Below are positions 33,275 to 42,183 of a DNA stretch of 64,000 nucleotides, in pieces. This DNA is from Massiliimalia massiliensis. Its GTDB lineage: Bacteria > Bacillota > Clostridia > Oscillospirales > Ruminococcaceae. The number at the start of each line of letters is the position of its first letter. Positions within the stretch are counted from its first letter, which is position 1. The position numbers and the translations under genes are program-made. The notes beneath the pieces are model-generated. The model worked only from the letters and a program-made list of their open reading frames with translations, was not told where the DNA came from and searched no databases. The DNA is taken from contig NZ_FUHT01000004.1 of the NCBI RefSeq assembly GCF_900155615.1, positions 248,001-312,000 on the forward strand, read 5' to 3'.

Positions 33275-34491
33275 TGGAGTTTTACGACGCAGTTTATACA
33301 GTGTCCCAGTTAAACCGGTACCTGAAAAACTTAATGGATTCCGACCCGTTTTTACAGACGATTACCGTGAAGGGCGAGCTTTCCAACTTTACCCATCACA
33401 TGAAGTCGGGGCATTTTTATTTTTCAGTGAAGGATGGGAACTGCTCGATCAAGGGTGTGATGTTCCGCGCCTATGCGCAGAGGGTTCGGTTCCGCCCGGA
33501 AAACGGGATGAATGTAATCCTGACAGGGTCGGTGCGGCTGTTTGAACGGGACGGCGCTTTGCAGTTTTATTGTGAGCACATGGAACCGGATGGGATCGGT
33601 GCGCTGACCCTTGCCTTTGAACAGCTCAAAAAACGGCTGGCAGAGGAAGGGCTGTTCGCGGAGGAACACAAAAAGCCGCTCCCGCGCTATCCAAAACGTA
33701 TCGGGGTTGTCACCTCGAAAACCGGCGCCGCGCTGCAGGATATCCTTAATATTCTTTCTCGGCGGTATCCGGTTGCGACAGTAGTGCTGATTCCCGCGCT
33801 GGTACAGGGAGAGAACGCTGCCGATTCTATCTGTGCCGGGATACGTGCGGCTGAGAAATGCAGCCTTGATGTGTTGATTGTCGGGCGCGGCGGCGGCTCC
33901 GCAGAAGATTTGTGGTGTTTTAATGAAGAACGTGTTGCGCGGGCAATCTATGAATGTACAGTACCGGTAATTTCTGCGGTGGGACATGAGATTGATTTCA
34001 CAATTTCAGATTTTGCGGCGGATCTGCGTGCGCCGACTCCATCGGCAGCGGCGGAGCTCTGTGCGCCTGACCTGCGGGATATGCTCTACCAAATTAAAGT
34101 GTATGAAAGCACGCTGGATGGCCTGATGGAAATCAGGTTTGACAGAAATGGAGAAGCCCTGCGCCATCTTGCAAGGAGGCTTGCAGCGTTATCCCCGGAG
34201 GCGCGCCTGCTGACGGCAAGGGACGCTCTGCAAAGCCTCCGGGAACGGCTGGAACACGCGGCGGATCAAAGAATGAAGCAGAAACGCCAGCATGCGCAAA
34301 GCTGCATGGCAATGCTGGAAGCGCTTAACCCATTAAAGGTGCTCTCAAGAGGTTATTCGGTAACCTACAGTGGAGATAAAATCCTGACTGGGAGTGGACA
34401 GGTCTGTCCCGGTGACAGGCTTCGGACGCTGTTGGCAAACGGGGAAATTGAAAGTACAGTCGAGTTGGTCAGACTGAAGGAGAAGGGCTGA
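33271..34491 (+). CDS. xseA: Exodeoxyribonuclease VII large subunit
   Basis: The enzyme degrades single-stranded DNA in repair. The 406-residue protein has the N-terminal OB fold (SQLNRYLKNLMDSDPFLQTI, VKGELSNFTHHMKSGHFYFS) and the catalytic core RIGVVTSKTGAALQDILNIL, LIVGRGGGSAEDLWCFNEE and SAVGHEIDFTISDFAADLRAPTPSAAAEL. A C-terminal coiled coil ends in VLSRGYSVTY. It overlaps the previous gene by 4 bases and is followed by xseB after 4 bases. Confidence 0.96.
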   Translation: MMEFYDAVYTVSQLNRYLKNLMDSDPFLQTITVKGELSNFTHHMKSGHFYFSVKDGNCSIKGVMFRAYAQRVRFRPENGMNVILTGSVRLFERDGALQFYCEHMEPDGIGALTLAFEQLKKRLAEEGLFAEEHKKPLPRYPKRIGVVTSKTGAALQDILNILSRRYPVATVVLIPALVQGENAADSICAGIRAAEKCSLDVLIVGRGGGSAEDLWCFNEERVARAIYECTVPVISAVGHEIDFTISDFAADLRAPTPSAAAELCAPDLRDMLYQIKVYESTLDGLMEIRFDRNGEALRHLARRLAALSPEARLLTARDALQSLRERLEHAADQRMKQKRQHAQSCMAMLEALNPLKVLSRGYSVTYSGDKILTGSGQVCPGDRLRTLLANGEIESTVELVRLKEKG

Positions 34492-34495
34492 GAAG

Positions 34496-34711
34496 ATGGC
34501 GAGAACAAAAAAACTGCCTTCCTTTGAGGAGACGGTTCAGGAATTGGAACAGATTATTGCCCGCCTGGAGCAGGGCGAACTGAATTTAGATGAGTCGCTT
34601 ACTCTCTATGAACAAGGGATTGCGCTGACAAGGCAATGCAGCCAGCAGTTGGAGTCGGCGCAGCTAAAATTGGAAGAATTGAAAGCAGGAAAACCAGATG
34701 AAGCAATTTGA
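34496..34711 (+). CDS. xseB: Exodeoxyribonuclease VII small subunit
   Basis: The 71-residue helical-hairpin protein contains SFEETVQELEQIIARLEQGE, LNLDESLTLYEQGIAL and the CSQQLESAQLKLEEL end typical of XseB. It overlaps ispA by 14 bases. Confidence 0.96.
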   Translation: MARTKKLPSFEETVQELEQIIARLEQGELNLDESLTLYEQGIALTRQCSQQLESAQLKLEELKAGKPDEAI

Positions 34712-35585
34712 TGAAATAATGCAGGAGGATATCCGGCTCATTAACGAGGCTTTGGATCGGATATTAACTTTCCGAGGAGAGACTTATGACGAGGTTATCG
34801 AGGCGATGCGGTATTCGGTAATGAATGCCGGGAAACGGATCAGACCGGTGCTGACGCTGGAATTCTGCCGGATGCTGGGAGGAAAGCCTGAGGACGCCCT
34901 GCCGTTTGCTTGCGGAGTGGAGATGATCCATTGCTATTCACTGATCCATGACGACCTGCCCTGCATGGATGACGATGACCTGCGCCGAGGCAAGCCCTCC
35001 TGCCATAAGCAGTTTGGAGAAGCAACGGCGCTGCTCGCGGGAGACGCCCTGCTGACAAGAGCGTTTGAGGTGATGGCGGATTCTGCGCTCTCGGAAAAGA
35101 ACCCTGCCGCCGCGGTACGCGCCATCAAGGAAATGGCTTATTTTGCCGGTGCGGACGGGATGGTCGGCGGTCAGGTGATTGATCTGGCAATTGAAGGAAA
35201 AGCGGTGTCCGCAGAGCTGCTGACACAGATGCACTGCCTGAAAACCAGCGCGATTATCAAAGCAGCCTGCAAGATGGGAGCTATCTGTGCCGGGGCAGCG
35301 CAGGAGGATATCAGCCTTGCGGAGCAATACGGAGAAAACCTCGGGCTGGCCTTTCAGATTGTCGATGATATCCTGGATATCATCGCGGATGAGCAGGAGC
35401 TCGGCAAACCGATACACAGCGACCTCTCAAATGATAAAACCACCTTTATTACTCTGTTCGGGATGGAGCGGGCCCAGAGGATGGCGGAGGAATATACCAG
35501 AAAAGCCTATGCGATTGTCCATGGAAAAGACAGAGGCGCCTTTTTGGAGCATCTGATCACATCGCTGCTAGAACGGCGAAAATAA
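34698..35585 (+). CDS. ispA: Polyprenyl (farnesyl/geranyl) diphosphate synthase
   Basis: The enzyme condenses IPP with allylic diphosphates to C15. The 295-residue protein has the first Asp-rich motif in HDDLPCMDDDDLRRGKPSCH, the second in LAFQIVDDILDII, plus GKRIRPVLTLEF and SNDKTTFITLFG. The two small residues before the first motif and the DDDD insertion fit a short-chain FPP synthase. It overlaps xseB; dxs follows after one more gene, so isoprenoid genes are grouped. Confidence 0.94.
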   Translation: MKQFDEIMQEDIRLINEALDRILTFRGETYDEVIEAMRYSVMNAGKRIRPVLTLEFCRMLGGKPEDALPFACGVEMIHCYSLIHDDLPCMDDDDLRRGKPSCHKQFGEATALLAGDALLTRAFEVMADSALSEKNPAAAVRAIKEMAYFAGADGMVGGQVIDLAIEGKAVSAELLTQMHCLKTSAIIKAACKMGAICAGAAQEDISLAEQYGENLGLAFQIVDDILDIIADEQELGKPIHSDLSNDKTTFITLFGMERAQRMAEEYTRKAYAIVHGKDRGAFLEHLITSLLERRK

Positions 35586-35607
35586 AAAGCTTGAAGGGAC
35601 AGGAACT

Positions 35608-36060
35608 GTGAGTAAATTAGTTTATGATTTCTTTCATAATTATGTATTGATTGTCGGGCTGATCTCCTGGTTTGCGGCACAGCTTATTAAGTCGATTTTA
35701 GTGCTCATTGAAACGAAGAAATTCCGTTGGGAACGGATGATCGGCTCCGGCGGAATGCCAAGCTCCCACTCCTCCACTGTTTGCGGCGTGGTAGTAGCTA
35801 TGGCAAGATCCAGCGGAGTATCCTCTCCGCTGTTTGCGCTTGCGTTTATCTTTGCGGCTGTTGTGATGCATGACGCGATGGGAGTACGGCTGGAAGCGGG
35901 AAAACACGCCAGGATTATCAACGTACTGCTGAAAAAGGTTGATATGAAGGACTTGACTGAGGAAAAAGACCTCAAGGAGCTATTAGGGCATACAACGCTT
36001 CAGGTTGTTGCCGGCGCGGTTTTAGGGATAGTAATCGCGCTGATTATCCCTGTATTTTAA
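35608..36060 (+). CDS. Divergent PAP2/DUF212 family membrane protein
   Basis: The 150-residue protein has three to four hydrophobic segments and the family motifs NYVLIVGLISWFAAQLIKSI, GSGGMPSSHSSTVCGV, HDAMGVRLEAGKHA and LKELLGHTTLQVVAGAVLGI. The SSH and H...G motifs recall PAP2 phosphatases. It stands between ispA and dxs, a frequent arrangement, and may act on isoprenyl diphosphates; this is inference. The start is GTG 35608 with gaaggga upstream. Confidence 0.85.
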   Translation: MSKLVYDFFHNYVLIVGLISWFAAQLIKSILVLIETKKFRWERMIGSGGMPSSHSSTVCGVVVAMARSSGVSSPLFALAFIFAAVVMHDAMGVRLEAGKHARIINVLLKKVDMKDLTEEKDLKELLGHTTLQVVAGAVLGIVIALIIPVF

Positions 36061-36109
36061 TCCGGGAAATTCCCCGTTTGCAGGGAACTGAAAAAAGGTG
36101 AAAAATAGT

Positions 36110-37963
36110 ATGGAGCACAAAATTTTAGATACGATCCATTCCCCGCGGGATCTGGATCGGCTGTCCGAATCTGATTTGAACCTGTTGGCAAAAGAGATTC
36201 GGGAATTTTTGGTGGAATCCATTTCAAAGACCGGCGGGCATCTCGCTTCCAATCTGGGCGTGGTGGAGCTGACATTGGCAATCCATCGTGTTTTTGATTC
36301 CCCGTATGATAAAATTGTCTGGGACGTTGGACATCAGAGCTATGTCCATAAGATACTGACCGGACGGAAAGACCAGTTTGCTACCCTGCGGCAGGAAGAC
36401 GGGCTGTGTGGGTTTCCAAAGTCAAAGGAAAGCGTGCATGACGCTTTTATCGGCGGACACAGTTCTACCTCCATTTCGGCGGGATACGGGATTGCAAAGG
36501 CGCTCTCCCTGAAAGGTGATAATCATCACGTGATCTCAGTGATCGGGGATGGTTCCTATACCGGCGGAATGGTATACGAGGCGATGAACAATGCCGGACA
36601 GAACCGGAATAAGCTGATTGTCATTTTAAACCACAATGATATGTCCATTTCCAAAAATGTCGGAGCGTTTGCGAAATATCTCTCCACGATCCGGGTGCAG
36701 CCGGGATATCTGGACTTTAAAAAGGGTGTGGAAAAGGTACTTGACCATACGCCGGTTGTGGGAAAACATTTGAAAAATTCGATCCGTTCTTCAAAATCGA
36801 TTCTGAAGAACGCGCTATATAATTCCACCTTCTTTGAAAAGATGGGCTTTTCTTACCTGGGACCGGTTGACGGCCATGACCTGAAGGCGCTGACCAACGC
36901 CCTTACCACTGCGAAACGGATGGATGGGCCGATCCTGGTGCATGTCGATACCACCAAGGGTAAAGGCTACTGCTATGCGGAGGAAAATCCCGGAGCTTAT
37001 CACGGGATCAGCAAATTTGATGTAGAGACAGGAAATCCGGACGTCGCGCCGGAGGATAGTTATTCCAACGTGTTCGGCAGGGCGCTTGCAAAGCTGGCCG
37101 GTACGGACGAAAGAATCTGCGCAATCACTGCGGCCATGAAATACGGTACAGGTCTGCAGCATTTCTCCTCCCGATACCGGAAGCGCTTTTTTGATGTCGG
37201 GATTGCGGAGCAGCACGCAGTAACCTTTGCCGCGGGCCTGGCGAGCCAGGGAATGCGTCCGGTGTTTGCGGTCTACTCTTCCTTCCTGCAGAGGGGCTAT
37301 GACCAGATTATTCATGATGCATCGATCGAGCAGCAGCATGTGGTGCTGGGGATTGACCGTGCCGGAATAGTCGGGGATGACGGGGAGACCCATCAGGGGG
37401 TTTTTGACGTATCTTTCCTGAGTGCGGTTCCGCATATCACCGTTTATTCCCCGGAGAGCTACGGGGAGCTGGAAATCAGCCTGCAAAAGGCGCTGTATGA
37501 CCATACGGGCGTGGTAGCAGTGCGTTATCCGCGCGGGTCGGAAAAAATTACGCATCTGCTGCGATGCAGAAATAAGGATAATTTTGTCTATCAGGACGCT
37601 GGCGGAAAAGCGCTGGCTGTGACCTATGGACGGGAAACAGAGCAGGTATGCTCCGCGGCGGAAAGGCTGGATGGTGTGTCGGTGCTAAAGCTGGTGCGGA
37701 TTGTCCCGATACCGGAGCAGGCTTTGGAAATTGCCCGGAAATACCAGAAAATTTATTTCTTTGAAGAGGGAATGAAATGCGGCGGAATTGGGCAGCAGAT
37801 GATGTGCGCCCTATATGAACGTGGCTGGAAGGGCGATTTTTCGCTCACCGCGATTGACGGAGAATTTGTCAGACAGGGTGTTGTTGGAAACGTGCTCAAG
37901 CGTTATGGCCTGGACGCCCAATCAATTCGAAACAGGATAGAGGATGGAAATAAACGTGGCTGA
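36110..37963 (+). CDS. dxs: 1-deoxy-D-xylulose-5-phosphate synthase
   Basis: This thiamine-diphosphate enzyme opens the MEP isoprenoid pathway. The 617-residue protein has SNLGVVELTLAIHRVFDSP, WDVGHQSYVHKILTGR, the ThDP motif VIGDGSYTGGMVYEAMNNAG, LVHVDTTKGKGYCYAEE and the transketolase core FFDVGIAEQHAVTFAAGLA. ATG 36110 is chosen over GTG 36098 because aaaaaagg lies 11 bases upstream of it and overlaps the other. The 3' end overlaps tlyA by 20 bases. Confidence 0.97.
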   Translation: MEHKILDTIHSPRDLDRLSESDLNLLAKEIREFLVESISKTGGHLASNLGVVELTLAIHRVFDSPYDKIVWDVGHQSYVHKILTGRKDQFATLRQEDGLCGFPKSKESVHDAFIGGHSSTSISAGYGIAKALSLKGDNHHVISVIGDGSYTGGMVYEAMNNAGQNRNKLIVILNHNDMSISKNVGAFAKYLSTIRVQPGYLDFKKGVEKVLDHTPVVGKHLKNSIRSSKSILKNALYNSTFFEKMGFSYLGPVDGHDLKALTNALTTAKRMDGPILVHVDTTKGKGYCYAEENPGAYHGISKFDVETGNPDVAPEDSYSNVFGRALAKLAGTDERICAITAAMKYGTGLQHFSSRYRKRFFDVGIAEQHAVTFAAGLASQGMRPVFAVYSSFLQRGYDQIIHDASIEQQHVVLGIDRAGIVGDDGETHQGVFDVSFLSAVPHITVYSPESYGELEISLQKALYDHTGVVAVRYPRGSEKITHLLRCRNKDNFVYQDAGGKALAVTYGRETEQVCSAAERLDGVSVLKLVRIVPIPEQALEIARKYQKIYFFEEGMKCGGIGQQMMCALYERGWKGDFSLTAIDGEFVRQGVVGNVLKRYGLDAQSIRNRIEDGNKRG

Positions 37964-38771
37964 GAAAATAAAAAAGATTCGGCTGGACACCGCCCTGGTG
38001 GAACAGGGGCTGGCGCCGAGCCGGGAAAAGGCGAAGGCGCTGATTATGTCCGGCATTGTCTATGTGGATGACCAGAAATGTGACAAGGCCGGAGACTCGA
38101 TTAAGGCAACTTCCAAAATAGAGGTGCGGGGACAGGGCCTGCGGTATGTCAGCCGGGGCGGCCTGAAGCTTGAGAAAGCCATGGAGCTTTACACCCTTAC
38201 CCTTCAGGAGAAAACCTGCATGGATATCGGCGCTTCAACGGGCGGCTTTACCGACTGTATGCTCCAAAACGGTGCGGTTAAGGTCTATGCGGTTGACGTG
38301 GGTTACGGACAGCTTGCCTGGAGCCTGCGGAATGACCCACGGGTTGTCAACCTGGAGAGAACGAATATCCGCCATATCACAGAGACACAGGTTCCGGACG
38401 TGATTGAGTTTGCCTCGATTGATGTGTCCTTTATCTCACTGACCTTGGTTCTGCCGGTTCTATACCGTTTTCTGGCTGAGGGCGGAGAGGTTATCTGCCT
38501 GGTGAAACCCCAGTTTGAGGCCGGAAAGGGAAAAGTGGGGAAAAAAGGCGTTGTCCGGGAACCGGAAATTCATCGGGAGGTCTGCGAAAAAATTTACGAC
38601 TTCTGCGCAGGGAACGGCTTTTGTGTAAAGGCAATAACCTTTTCGCCCATCAAGGGCCCGGAAGGGAATATCGAATATTTGTTTTATCTGCAAAAATCTG
38701 ATGATGCTGAATGGGCGCCGCGGGATGAAATTGCGGCTGTAGTGAAGCAGTCACATGATGCGCTTTCCTGA
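37944..38771 (+). CDS. tlyA: TlyA family rRNA 2'-O-methyltransferase / hemolysin-like protein
   Basis: The 275-residue protein has an N-terminal S4 RNA-binding domain (IRLDTALVEQGLAPSREKAK ... GIVYVDDQ, about residues 10-70) and an FtsJ-type SAM domain (MDIGASTGGFTDCMLQNGA, VYAVDVGYGQL, SIDVSFISLTLVLPVL, CLVKPQFEAGK). TlyA methylates ribosomal RNA in some bacteria. It starts inside the dxs end; GTG 37956 is an alternative. nadK, argR and recN follow, the usual clostridial order. Confidence 0.93.
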   Translation: MEINVAEKIKKIRLDTALVEQGLAPSREKAKALIMSGIVYVDDQKCDKAGDSIKATSKIEVRGQGLRYVSRGGLKLEKAMELYTLTLQEKTCMDIGASTGGFTDCMLQNGAVKVYAVDVGYGQLAWSLRNDPRVVNLERTNIRHITETQVPDVIEFASIDVSFISLTLVLPVLYRFLAEGGEVICLVKPQFEAGKGKVGKKGVVREPEIHREVCEKIYDFCAGNGFCVKAITFSPIKGPEGNIEYLFYLQKSDDAEWAPRDEIAAVVKQSHDALS

Positions 38772-38800
38772 GCGCGCAGGAGGAGTGTGGGGGAATCTTG

Positions 38801-39661
38801 ATGAAACGGTTTATGGTAGTATCGAACTTCGGCAAGGCTAACGCTTTGGCCTGCACCAAGGAGGTGTGCCGGTATCTTACAGAGCTGGGGGCGGCTGTGA
38901 TGATGTCGGAGGAAGCAAAGAAAAGCTGCGATTGTGATTATGTCGAATATGGAGAGTTCTACAGTCTTATGGAAGAGGCGGAGGCAGTCATTGCGGTCGG
39001 CGGTGACGGGACGATTCTCCATGCCGCCAAACATGCGGTTGCATACGACAGGCCAGTGTTTGGAATCAATGCGGGACGGCTTGGCTTTTTGGCCGGGCTG
39101 GAGCCGGACGAGTTAAATTCGCTTCAAAGGCTGGTGCAGGGAGACTACCGTACCAAGACGAGGATGATGCTGGAGGTGGTTCACCAGCGGGGGGCGGAAT
39201 GCTCCTCATATCTGGCGCTGAACGACGTTGTGCTCTCAAAAGGGGCAATTTCCCGGATGGTTGACCTGGACATCTTCTGTATGGACCGGTTTGTCAGCTC
39301 CTATCGGGCAGATGGCGTGATCCTGTCGACTCCGACCGGCTCTACCGCCTATTCGCTGAGCGCCGGCGGGCCAATCATCGATCCGGATATGAACTGCATC
39401 ACCCTGACGCCGATTTCTCCGCATTCGCTGTTTGACCGCACGATTGTATTTTCAGAACATAACCGCCTGACGATCTGTCCTGGGCATGAGAGCGAAACAG
39501 AAATTTACCTAACAGTGGACGGCGAGCAGGCTGTGCGTGTCCGTCAGGGAGACCGGGTGATCGTTAAGAAAAGCCAGACAACAGCCCGGCTGATTGATTT
39601 GACAGATAAACCTTTTTACGAAGTGCTGCAGGATAAATTCCTGACACGTGCAAAATCTTGA
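38801..39661 (+). CDS. nadK: NAD kinase
   Basis: The enzyme phosphorylates NAD to NADP. The 286-residue protein has the GGDGTILHAAKHAV motif (near residue 67), the FGINAGRLGFLAGLE segment, ADGVILSTPTGSTAYSLSAGGPI and PISPHSLFDRTIVF. ATG 38801 has a ggagtgtggggg site upstream. It lies in the tlyA-nadK-argR-recN string. Confidence 0.96.
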   Translation: MKRFMVVSNFGKANALACTKEVCRYLTELGAAVMMSEEAKKSCDCDYVEYGEFYSLMEEAEAVIAVGGDGTILHAAKHAVAYDRPVFGINAGRLGFLAGLEPDELNSLQRLVQGDYRTKTRMMLEVVHQRGAECSSYLALNDVVLSKGAISRMVDLDIFCMDRFVSSYRADGVILSTPTGSTAYSLSAGGPIIDPDMNCITLTPISPHSLFDRTIVFSEHNRLTICPGHESETEIYLTVDGEQAVRVRQGDRVIVKKSQTTARLIDLTDKPFYEVLQDKFLTRAKS

Positions 39662-39676
39662 TGGAGGGACAAGGCT

Positions 39677-40132
39677 GTGAAAGAAAGCAGACACCAGAAA
39701 ATCCTTGATATCATACAGAATGAAGAGGTCTATACCCAGGAGGGCATTTTGGAACGCCTTCGAGCAGCGGGATTCGAGGTTACACAGGCGACGGTTTCGC
39801 GGGATATCAAAAAATTAAATCTCATTAAAGTCTTAACGCCAAATGGGAAATATCGATATACCTGCCATACTGACCCGTCTACGCAGACGGATTCAGTGAA
39901 ATTTCATTCTGTTTTTGCAGAAGCGGTGAAGTCGGTAGACTGTGCGATGAATATTGTAGTTATTAAATGCCATGTCGGATTTGCGAACGCGGCCTGCGCG
40001 GCGCTGGACACCATGAATTTGGACGGGATCGTCGGTACGATTGCGGGGGATGATACGATTTTCGCCCTGATGCGTTCTCAGTCACAGGCGGAATATGTGG
40101 TAAAAACAATTCAGGAACTGCTGAACAGGTAG
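39677..40132 (+). CDS. argR: Arginine repressor ArgR/AhrC
   Basis: The 151-residue regulator has an N-terminal winged helix (RHQKILDIIQNEEVYTQEGI, FEVTQATVSRDIKKLNLIKV) and a C-terminal arginine-binding trimer domain ending in GTIAGDDTIFALMR. It controls arginine genes in response to L-arginine. The start is GTG 39677 with ggaggga upstream. It abuts recN, as in bacilli. Confidence 0.96.
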   Translation: MKESRHQKILDIIQNEEVYTQEGILERLRAAGFEVTQATVSRDIKKLNLIKVLTPNGKYRYTCHTDPSTQTDSVKFHSVFAEAVKSVDCAMNIVVIKCHVGFANAACAALDTMNLDGIVGTIAGDDTIFALMRSQSQAEYVVKTIQELLNR

Positions 40133-40141
40133 GTGAGGGCT

Positions 40142-41815
40142 GTGCTCAAGGAGCTTTATATTGAGAACCTTGCAGTAATCGAGCGGGTGACGCTGACTTT
40201 CGAGGCCGGCTTTACGGTCTTTACCGGAGAGACTGGCGCTGGAAAATCTATCCTGATTGATGCGATCAACCTGGTTTTGGGCCAGCGCGCGAGCAAGGAG
40301 ACCGTCCGTACCGGGACAGAAAAAGCGGTGGTGTCCGCAGTATTTGGAGAGCTGCCGGATTCTGTGGAGGAAGCGCTGCGGGAATACGGCTATGAAAGCG
40401 AAAACGGGGAATTGCTGGTTTCCCGGGAAATCAATACGGAGGGAAAGAGCGCCGCGCGGCTGATGGGCCGCCCGGTGACGGTATCAATCCTCCGGGAGCT
40501 GGGCTCGATGCTGATCAATATCCACGGACAGCATGACAACCAGGTCTTATTAAACAGTGAGAATCATCTGGATATCCTCGATCTTTATGCCGATACAGGA
40601 AAGATTTTCGAGGACTACCAGTCAGAATACAGGCGCTATTCCGCTTTAAAAAGCGAGTGGCGGAGGATCAGCATGGACGAGCAGGAGAAAATCCGGCGGA
40701 TCGACCTGTTGCGCTACCAGACGGAGGAAATCTCCCAAATCGCCCCCAAGGAGGGAGAAGACGAGGAACTGGAGGAGCGTCTGGGCGTAATCCGCAATGC
40801 CGCCAAGATCTCGGAACAGCTCTCCGGCGTCTACGCGATGCTTTATGGCTTTGAAGAGGAGGGCGGCGCCTGCGATCTGCTGCGGCAGAGTGTGGAAGCG
40901 CTGGATGAAATCGGCGTATACCACCATACCGTTCAGGAGTTGGCGGAACAATTGCGCAACGTCCAGGACGGAGCGGAAGAGGTGGCCGGGAAGGTGTCCC
41001 GGTTTTTGGAAGGGTTTGAGTTTAATCCTAACGAGCTGGAGCAGCTCGAGCAGCGCCATGACGATTTGGCGCTGCTGAAACGCAAATACGGCACGACGAT
41101 CCGGGAGGTACTGGACTTTTATCGGACGGCAGTGCGGGAGCTGGAACAGATCGAGCTTTCCGAAGAACGCAGGCAGGAGCTTGGCCAGGAACTGGAAGAA
41201 CAGAAAAAACGGGTGATGGCCGCCGGCAAGCTGCTTTCCGATGTCCGCCATCAGGCTGCCAAACGGTTTGTGGAGCAGGTGTCCCGGGAACTCCGGTTCC
41301 TCGATATGCCGAATGTGGCAATGAAGGTGGAAATTACTAAGGCAAAATACGGCCCGAAGGGATGCGACGCTGTGGAATTTCTCTTTTCCACGAACCGCGG
41401 CGAGGAGCTGCGCGGGCTCGGCAAAATTGCTTCCGGCGGGGAGCTGTCCCGGATTATGCTGGCGATAAAAAGCGTACTGGCAGAAAAGGATGAGATCGGC
41501 ACCCTGATCTTTGACGAAATCGATACCGGCGTCAGCGGGAAATCATCGCAGAAAATCGGGTTGAAGCTGCGCGGCGTGGCAAAGCACCGGCAGGTGCTCT
41601 GTGTTACTCACTCGCCTCAGGTGGCGTCTTTGGCAGAGCACCATATGCTGATCCATAAGGAAACAGAGCGTGGCCGTACCTTTACCCGCGTGTCGGCGCT
41701 GGACGATAACGGCAGGGTGCAGGAGGTTGCCAGGATTATGGGAACAGACCGGGTGAGCGACCTGGTATTAAACAGTGCGAAAGAGATGATCGAGCAGGGA
41801 AAGAACTCCTGTTAG
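40142..41815 (+). CDS. recN: DNA repair protein RecN
   Basis: This SMC-like ATPase acts early in double-strand break repair. The 557-residue protein has the Walker A FTGETGAGKSILIDAINLVLG, a long coiled coil (residues 155-370), the ABC signature GKIASGGELSRIMLAIKSVL and Walker B TLIFDEIDTGVSG. GTG 40142 follows argR by 9 bases; GTG 40133 is an alternative. Confidence 0.97.
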   Translation: MLKELYIENLAVIERVTLTFEAGFTVFTGETGAGKSILIDAINLVLGQRASKETVRTGTEKAVVSAVFGELPDSVEEALREYGYESENGELLVSREINTEGKSAARLMGRPVTVSILRELGSMLINIHGQHDNQVLLNSENHLDILDLYADTGKIFEDYQSEYRRYSALKSEWRRISMDEQEKIRRIDLLRYQTEEISQIAPKEGEDEELEERLGVIRNAAKISEQLSGVYAMLYGFEEEGGACDLLRQSVEALDEIGVYHHTVQELAEQLRNVQDGAEEVAGKVSRFLEGFEFNPNELEQLEQRHDDLALLKRKYGTTIREVLDFYRTAVRELEQIELSEERRQELGQELEEQKKRVMAAGKLLSDVRHQAAKRFVEQVSRELRFLDMPNVAMKVEITKAKYGPKGCDAVEFLFSTNRGEELRGLGKIASGGELSRIMLAIKSVLAEKDEIGTLIFDEIDTGVSGKSSQKIGLKLRGVAKHRQVLCVTHSPQVASLAEHHMLIHKETERGRTFTRVSALDDNGRVQEVARIMGTDRVSDLVLNSAKEMIEQGKNSC

Positions 41816-41819
41816 GGTG

Positions 41820-41848
41820 TTGACATCTCAAAAAAATTGTGCTATGAT
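41820..41848 (+). promoter_or_regulatory. tyrS promoter
   Basis: TTGACA (41820-41825), a 17-base spacer and TATGAT (41843-41848) lie four bases after the recN stop codon, at the head of a T-box leader. Confidence 0.88.
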
Positions 41849-41854
41849 TACTCA

Positions 41855-42145
41855 CATAGCAAAGAAGCGGTGAAGAGAACAAGTACTCTTGTCCAGAGGC
41901 TTTCAGAGAGTGCCCGGCTGGTGAAAGGGCATAGGGATGGGCTGGAGGAATACCTCTCGGAGTTACAAGCGGAACGAAGGGTTTCCCTTTTAGTAGGCAA
42001 GGTCGGGTCCGCCCGTTAAAGCGGTAAGGGCATCGGAAGTGTGCCCGGAGAGTGGCTGCTGGAAACAGCGGCAACAGAGGTGGTACCGCGGAACAGTTTC
42101 GCCCTCTATCCGGATTGACGGATAGAGGGCTTTTATTTTGCTCTC
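41855..42145 (+). promoter_or_regulatory. T-box leader of tyrS (tRNA-Tyr responsive)
   Basis: The leader carries the conserved T-box ggtggtaccgcgg (about 42078-42091) before a terminator (gccctctatcc stem, 42101-42129, then TTTTATTTT). Upstream is stem I with an agta S-turn sequence (about 41881-41886). The 3' specifier-loop strand gaggaaTACctctc reads the tyrosine codon UAC. Uncharged tRNA-Tyr would stabilise the antiterminator and raise tyrS expression. This leader occupies the whole 368-base gap. Confidence 0.93.
42101..42138 (+). terminator. Regulated terminator of the tyrS T-box
   Basis: gccctctatccg pairs with cggatagagggc around a short loop, followed by TTTTATTTTG. The competing antiterminator uses the T-box sequence just upstream. 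Confidence 0.92.
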
Positions 42146-42183
42146 ATACGAATCGGAATCGAACAGATGAAAGGATGTTTATC

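Noticed and set aside
35340-35400. Possible frameshift near the second Asp-rich motif of the prenyl synthase
   Set aside because: The main frame runs through intact with LAFQIVDDILDII and normal length; the alternative frame is a shadow.
41816-42120. A coding frame running from the tyrS leader into tyrS
   Set aside because: The stretch is a T-box with promoter, specifier and terminator; the family start of TyrS is at 42184.
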